Assembly: GCA_029891345.1 (NCBI GenBank)
Contig: CM057009.1
Location: 290,728,966 to 290,792,965, forward strand
Direction of reading: 5' to 3'
DNA from: Dryococelus australis
Taxonomy: Eukaryota; Arthropoda; Insecta; Phasmatodea; Phasmatidae
Length of the DNA stretch: 64,000 nt
Part shown: in pieces, positions 58,965 through 64,000 of the stretch
Layout: each line of letters opens with the position of its first letter
How positions within the stretch are numbered: the stretch's first letter is position 1
The notes under the pieces: generated by a model
The model's input: only the letters and a program-made list of their open reading frames with translations
The model's database searches: none
Told to the model about the DNA's origin: nothing
Position numbers and translations under genes: made by a program

Positions 58965-59516
58965 AGCATGGCTCACAACCAGCCGTCGCTTCCGTCAGTC
59001 GCGCGTCCGTCAGTCAGCCATCCGAAGGCTTTTTCATCGGTCAGCTGAGGGCGACCCACAACAGTCCGTCCCTCGTCGATCTGTCTGGCCAGAAAATGTT
59101 CAGTGTTACCACCCAACAACTCGAACTTTCTCGCGCAGAAATAAATGTTTTCATGAATGTCATAAATATATTCTCTTTCCCTGACATAATTTATCAGCAT
59201 TTTCTCTGAATATATACATGTCATCTTCAGTTAAATTCAAATGTGAAACGTAAATAAGTAAACTGCTTCACTGACTTGTATATTTAAAAAGAAAAATTGT
59301 CATACAGTAAACAAGTGACTGTTTTCCGACAGCCATGTTCACGAAATGATATTACAAGGCGGTGACTCATCCGTCGGTCCATCGAATGTTAAAGTTTGAT
59401 TTATATTTGACGGATTAGAGGATAGAAAAAAAGTTGCCCTGCGATTGGTTGAAGATCACGTGACCGACGGACGGACGGGCGACTAACGGATGAAACGGAT
59501 GGTTGTGAGTCCAGCT
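58965..59516. mobile_element. Harbinger-like non-autonomous element with long terminal repeats
   Basis: 552 bp flanked by TTA at 58962-58964 and 59517-59519. Inverted ends run about 55 bp: left AGCATGGCTCACAACCAGCC then GTCCGTCAGTC; right, reverse complemented, AGCTGGACTCACAACCATCC then GTCCGTCCGTCGGTC. The subterminal part is made of repeated CCGTC/GACGG motifs. No coding capacity; the ORFs across the ends are artefacts. Confidence 0.85.
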
Positions 59517-59519
59517 TTA

Positions 59520-62452
59520 CCTGCTGCCCGGATGATGGGCACAGCAATGTATGCCGAAGCGTAGTCGGATAGTCGTCCCAATTTGACGCCCCTGCCATAT
59601 TGTCAAATTTTTCCGCGAGATTGCTTCCAATAAGTTTGGTCAAATAAAGTTGGACAGTTATGACGTCATCGAAAAGTCATAAATGCCGTCATTTTTGTCT
59701 GAGAAAGTTGGATGGCTTCAGTTTCCATCAAACATTTGAAAATTGGACCGGTTCTAAAATTCAGCCAATCAGAATCGTGCATGACAAAATGGACGTCAAG
59801 AAACTTAAAATAACGAACAATCACTGAAACGAAGGAAGTTATGAAGATAATTAATATACGTAGAAGCTGTTTGGACATGAATGCTATTTTAAGTGAATAT
59901 TGCACATAATATTACGAACTCAAAGCCATTAATTTAATTGTGCAGGAAACATATCTTATAAATAAAATTTTCATTTAGTAAAGAAACGAAAATAAATTAC
60001 AATATTACTTAGAATTTTCCCTGTAATGGGCTGCGTGGAAAAACAAAAGAAATATATCACTATGAAAATAATTTTTAAATAATATTTCAAATTAGATTCT
60101 CCCACTAAAAAGAAAATTGACAGTGTGACACATTTTCAAGCACATTCAAGATTATTTGATACAATTTTTTTGAAGGAAAAAACTTGATGGCCGTATTGTG
60201 CCCTCAATTTTTATTGTCATATAAAGTTAGAAGCAAAAAATTTGATAGTGCGACAGGGGCGTAACACCGCAAAAGCAAAGAAACGTTTATGTGTTGTAAG
60301 TATACATTATTCCAGCTACAGAGCTGCAAGAAATTCTTTGGCAACTTGTTTCCAAAGACTTACGCAGATCTTCATACAAATCGAAACCATAACCTCGCAC
60401 TTGATATGCTTTCCAATTGCAAATATAATGGAATAAACGAGTTGCGAGCTCATCGTAGAGCCAGGTTTCTCCCATGCTGAATATACTTGTTGCTTTGTAC
60501 TTCAGCAAACAATGGTTCGTATTCAAAGCGCGATGTACTTAATCCTCTCTGCAGGCCATCGAAGTTTTTAACAAATTTATCGAAACACTTTGTCTATACC
60601 GTTTGCACGATTAGTAGTAACATACATTAAAAAGTTCTGCTTTGTTTTGCATACCATGACCACGTAATGAATAAAAAGTTAATATTACCTCTTACCTACT
60701 GATTAAATGATTGAAATTTTTTTAAATAATCAATATGTTATTAATTCTTCAGTATTTACTTCACCTTGTGCAAATCCAAAAATGAGCTAAAAAAATTAAT
60801 TAGATATTAGTAATGTAAATAAATTTGGGAGCAATTTAAAATAACTGGTTAACAATTGTACACTGTAGGGTAGACTATGTTTTGCTCAGAATAAAATTTA
60901 TTTGTGTACTGTCAAAGTGATTAAAAAAATTACTCTACGGCAGGTTTTTGTTGACATAAGAAAGCGTTTACTTAACGCAGAAGTAAACTTTGATACTTCC
61001 CTGTTTGTTTTTCCTACAAAATAATTTGTAATATATTTTTTATTGCTTTTTTATTTTTCATAAAAAATTTTAATATATATAATTGAAAAAATTTCCTGTC
61101 TCGTCGTGCAAATAATTTTAGGTACTTATTTTTTTACTGGCGAACTCTAAGAAAAGGTCGACAAAGGAGTTTTAAAGTTAAATTAATATCTCTAGACATT
61201 TTTTAATGGGAAGTCGTTTTAATGAGTTGTCATTGGAATAAATTTGTATCGTTTCATTGGTGCATTAGAAGTTTATTGACGAACCTGACAGTCTGACAAT
61301 TTGAAAGGGGACCTGTGACAGTTAGAAACACTTTCAAGTTTTTACATTTTTTTGTTCTTACACACAGATAAGCACGCTCATAAACAAACTTTATGTCAAG
61401 GAGAAGTCATTTTTCCACGTGTAACGGAAGTATACACAACGCACCAGAAATAATAATCGAGTAAGGCCCTTTAAAAGCTTTAATTTAACTGGCAGCTATT
61501 AAAATGGCCAGTATATGCACGGGAAATTTTTTCACCGAAATGTGAAATTTCTGTATGCGAAAACAAACGTGATCCGTAACGAATAAAGCTAGGGTAGAAC
61601 TCCGTAAATAAAAAATCGGGGTGTCTCCACATTTCCTATAGTTTCGGACATTGGGAACGAACAATACCCACTCTACACGAGGTTTCAGCATGGTAACAAG
61701 GAACTTATCGTTTCTGATACAGCTAGAATACCCACTGCAATTATGAATATTCATTTCAACATTAAAGTGTAGCATTATTTACGTATGATAATGAGCATAA
61801 CTTAAATCATTCAAACATTACTATAAACCTAAAAAAAAAAAAATTATTTCACATTTCAGAACCAATATATGAAAAACAACGTGGTGACTGATAAAAGTCG
61901 CGAACATTACAACTTTCGATTTTACTTCAAATCTAGTACAGAATTAAATATTTTAAGTATTTACATGTTCTTTTCTGTGCACAGTGAAACACCCTCATAA
62001 ACGGATTTAATTTTTTTTTCCTTCAAAAATCTCTGTATTAAACAGGATGTACAGAAAAAATAACTAGAAAACTGACGAAAGAATTTCCGTGAAATCACGA
62101 AACTTCTGTGAAATTTACGGAATAACCTTTTTAAAAAATAAACAACTTGTCAGTAATTTTTTGGAGAGTTCTGAATAAATTTTACCTGCATTGCCCCGTA
62201 AAATTATGGAATATGTATTTTGTCAACAGCGTACAAGTTTGGTAACATACGCACTTGCCGAGTCGGGTCAAAAAGATTGGAATTATTTGCGGTTTATGCA
62301 AGCATTCATGCGTATCGTGAAGGATGGTATAGAGAAAAATGAAGCAGATACATACTATTAAATTTAAAAATGGCACACACGTCAATTCTTTACTTACGAC
62401 TACAACTAATCACCTCTCGCGCCGTAGGTTAAAATGAGGTAAAGGCTGTTCA
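59520..62452. other. AT-rich sequence, no recognised gene or element
   Basis: The longest ORFs are 79-96 codons with no domains; 60287-60526 on the minus strand and 60242-60480 on the plus overlap one another. I could not find paired termini. A conserved host exon cannot be excluded, as short exons would be invisible here. Confidence 0.4.
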
Positions 62453-62829
62453 CGATAAAGAGAGTAATTTTGCCATCAACATTAGAAATATATTTCAACG
62501 GGCGCACTGAGCGACATGTGCCCAGTAAAGGTGGTAAAGTAATTCCATATCTTCACATCGAATAAAAAGCGTTAGGTGTCCCTTTGTAATAACTTTAATT
62601 ATTTTTCTCTCTTTCTGTCTTTTAATGCACCGCAGTGTAAAAACTACAAGATTTGTAAAATATTTATTTTTCTAATAATTCCACAGTTTAACCTGAACGA
62701 TACACGAATAAAGCGATGAGGCCCATGTCAATGTTAATTTTACATTAGGCGGAAGAATACATAACGTGCATACAAGTAGATCTTCACCAGTGCTTCCGAA
62801 AAAACTCATTTTACCTTGAACAGCTTATA
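62453..62829 (+). mobile_element. MITE family 2
   Basis: AAGGCTGTTCACGATAAAGAG to CATTTTACCTTGAACAGCTTAT, 377 bp; ACGGGCGCACTGAGCGACATG inside, with a small deletion before GTAAAGTAATTCC. Confidence 0.82.
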
Positions 62830-62929
62830 TGCAGTACGATATGTAATACCAAGAGGGCTAGACAACGTCTAGTGTATTGTCATTCAAGGGCACAAAATAT
62901 TTAGAGACTACACTCTAAAAATAATTTCT

Positions 62930-63150
62930 GGCAAAACATCCTATGTTGTATTGGGGGTTTTGAACCCATTTATTGTACGGAAAAAATACCACACATCAGG
63001 CTACAAATATGGAATGTTTAGCGTTGCTACTATACAGAATTGGGAACGACTCCTAAGCATTTGACTGTTTCCTAAGCAAATGTAGGAACGCCAGCTTGAA
63101 TGTATGGGAAATAACTTTACCATTCGGGCTTTCTCACGCTACGTATACAC
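62930..63150 (+). repeat. Dispersed repeat shared with 25945-26130
   Basis: TGACTGTTTCCTAAGCAAATGTAGGAACGCC and surrounding 150 bp correspond to 25985-26120 in the same orientation. Family unknown. Confidence 0.6.
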
Positions 63151-63156
63151 TCGTAT

Positions 63157-63963
63157 ATAGGCTGTTACACTAAAATGAGCACTTTTGAAAGGCCTTCTTA
63201 ACTCTTTGAGGATGGCACATATTTACCGGCAATGAAGACAAGGTTGAAGTGAGCTTCCTATATTCTCCACTACAGTAATATCAGTTGTGTTGGTCTCTAT
63301 TGTTCACTTACCATCGTCCTATTGGTCCTGGCTACACCGTACACGCTTACATTACTCTGCAACGTTTATTATTGGCTGGCCTCAGCCAATGAAGTCGCGC
63401 GTTGTCTGTGTACCAGTTAATGTGTCCCGACAGATGTAACAAGTTCTATAATCCAGCGGGTTGGTTTGAGAAATTATTCAAAAGAACCGTTTTATTTATA
63501 AGAACAGAAATACTGAACAGTTATAAATTTTTCTTGGATTTCGATAAAGTCCAGCGAAAAAGTAAAGCTATAGAATTGGCAGATGTGTTTTCAAGAGCAA
63601 ATACATTTCAATATAAACGTAGCGCCGAGAATATGCGTGCATTCCCCTCAAAGGGTTAAGTTATTCTTGTGTGCACGGTATGTATTCTTCCACCTTATGT
63701 AAACTTAACACCGCGAGGAACCTCATCACTTTATTCATGTGTTGGTGAAGTAAAATTGTGACAATATTAAAAAAATTCAATATTATACCAATCTTATCAT
63801 TTTTACACTTCAATTAATTTAAAAAGGAACAGGAACCCGAAGAAATAATGTCAGTTATCACAAATGGTTACCTAAAACTTTTTGGCCTACGTTAAAATAA
63901 GTAACTACTTTCCATCCATCGTAACCAAATTTACTGGGCGACGAACACTGAGTGCGCCCTTAA
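63157..63963 (-). mobile_element. MITE family 2, interrupted by a piggyBac-like element
   Basis: Left end TAGGCTGTTACACTAAAATGAGC. The family sequence breaks at CCTTC/TTAA (63201) and resumes at 63656 with TTAAGTTATTCTTGTG. CATCGTAACCAAATTTACTGGGCG follows. At 63964 a family 1 MITE begins, so the right terminus is either displaced beyond the window or lost. Confidence 0.8.
63202..63655 (+). mobile_element. piggyBac-like element with TTAA target duplication
   Basis: 454 bp flanked by TTAA at 63198-63201 and 63656-63659. Ends CTCTTTGAGGATGGC and, reverse complemented, CCCTTTGAGGGGAATGC; a CCCTTTGAGG start plus TTAA is the piggyBac signature. The ORF 63402-63659 contains GWFEKLFKRTVLFIRTEILN and NSYKFFLDF, reminiscent of the W-x-K-x-F...N-x-Y segment late in piggyBac transposases. 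It may be a transposase remnant, so the element is an internally deleted copy. Confidence 0.82.
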
Positions 63964-63965
63964 AT

Positions 63966-64000
63966 AGAGACCTGAAAAAATTCGTGAGTTCAATGAGCTG
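63966..64000 (+). mobile_element. MITE family 1, left end, cut by window edge
   Basis: GAGACCTGAAAAAATTCGTGAG and TTCAATGAGCTG match the family's left terminus. The rest lies outside the window. Confidence 0.8.

Overview
The window reads as AT-rich, repeat-dense eukaryotic (insect) intergenic DNA. I found no intact cellular protein-coding gene, no bacterial-type operon, no rRNA and no CRISPR array. Almost everything recognisable is a mobile element, a decayed copy of one, or a rearrangement of such copies. A tRNA-headed SINE whose read-through gives the 'GIVPDDA...GRRVFS' peptides, common in hypothetical proteins of polyneopteran insects, together with pogo, hAT, Harbinger-like and piggyBac-like DNA transposons, suggests a large-genome insect. 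A stick insect (Phasmatodea) is my best guess from memory of such peptides; this is inference, not proof.

Layout. About 1.4-4.2 kb: a dead pogo/Tigger-like transposon (minus strand) sitting inside a short tandem array. 4.3-6.6 kb: a duplicated repeat with a cluster of AGGTCA half-sites and a long degenerate GGATTGGTGTGT minisatellite. 7.8-15.4 kb and 31.5-39.1 kb: the dominant structure, two near-identical 7.6-kb arms in inverted orientation separated by 16.0 kb. Each arm carries a decayed C2H2/Polinton-type polymerase-like remnant, a tRNA-headed long repeat and several MITEs. The right arm's outer edge lies inside a hAT element that is complete there (38.08-39.73 kb, perfect 8-bp target duplication) but cut off in the left arm, so the left arm looks like the derived copy. 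The spacer (15.4-31.5 kb) holds a second dead pogo/Tigger element with a C-terminal PHD-like finger, a SINE and many MITEs; a 3' fragment of that pogo family abuts the right arm.

39.7-64 kb is a mosaic: a LINE ORF2 3' end, four further SINE copies, a 63-bp in-phase tandem repeat, an LTR-like 1.57-kb block with a 151-bp tandem duplication, two Harbinger-like non-autonomous elements with TTA target duplications, and a piggyBac-like element at a TTAA site. Several insertions are nested, which gives relative ages: the TTA element and the piggyBac-like element each interrupt copies of one mariner-like MITE family, and a 250-bp MITE interrupts a copy of another.

Nothing here works together as a pathway; the biology is transposition, decay and segmental rearrangement. 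All identity and boundary statements come from reading by eye, without alignment software.
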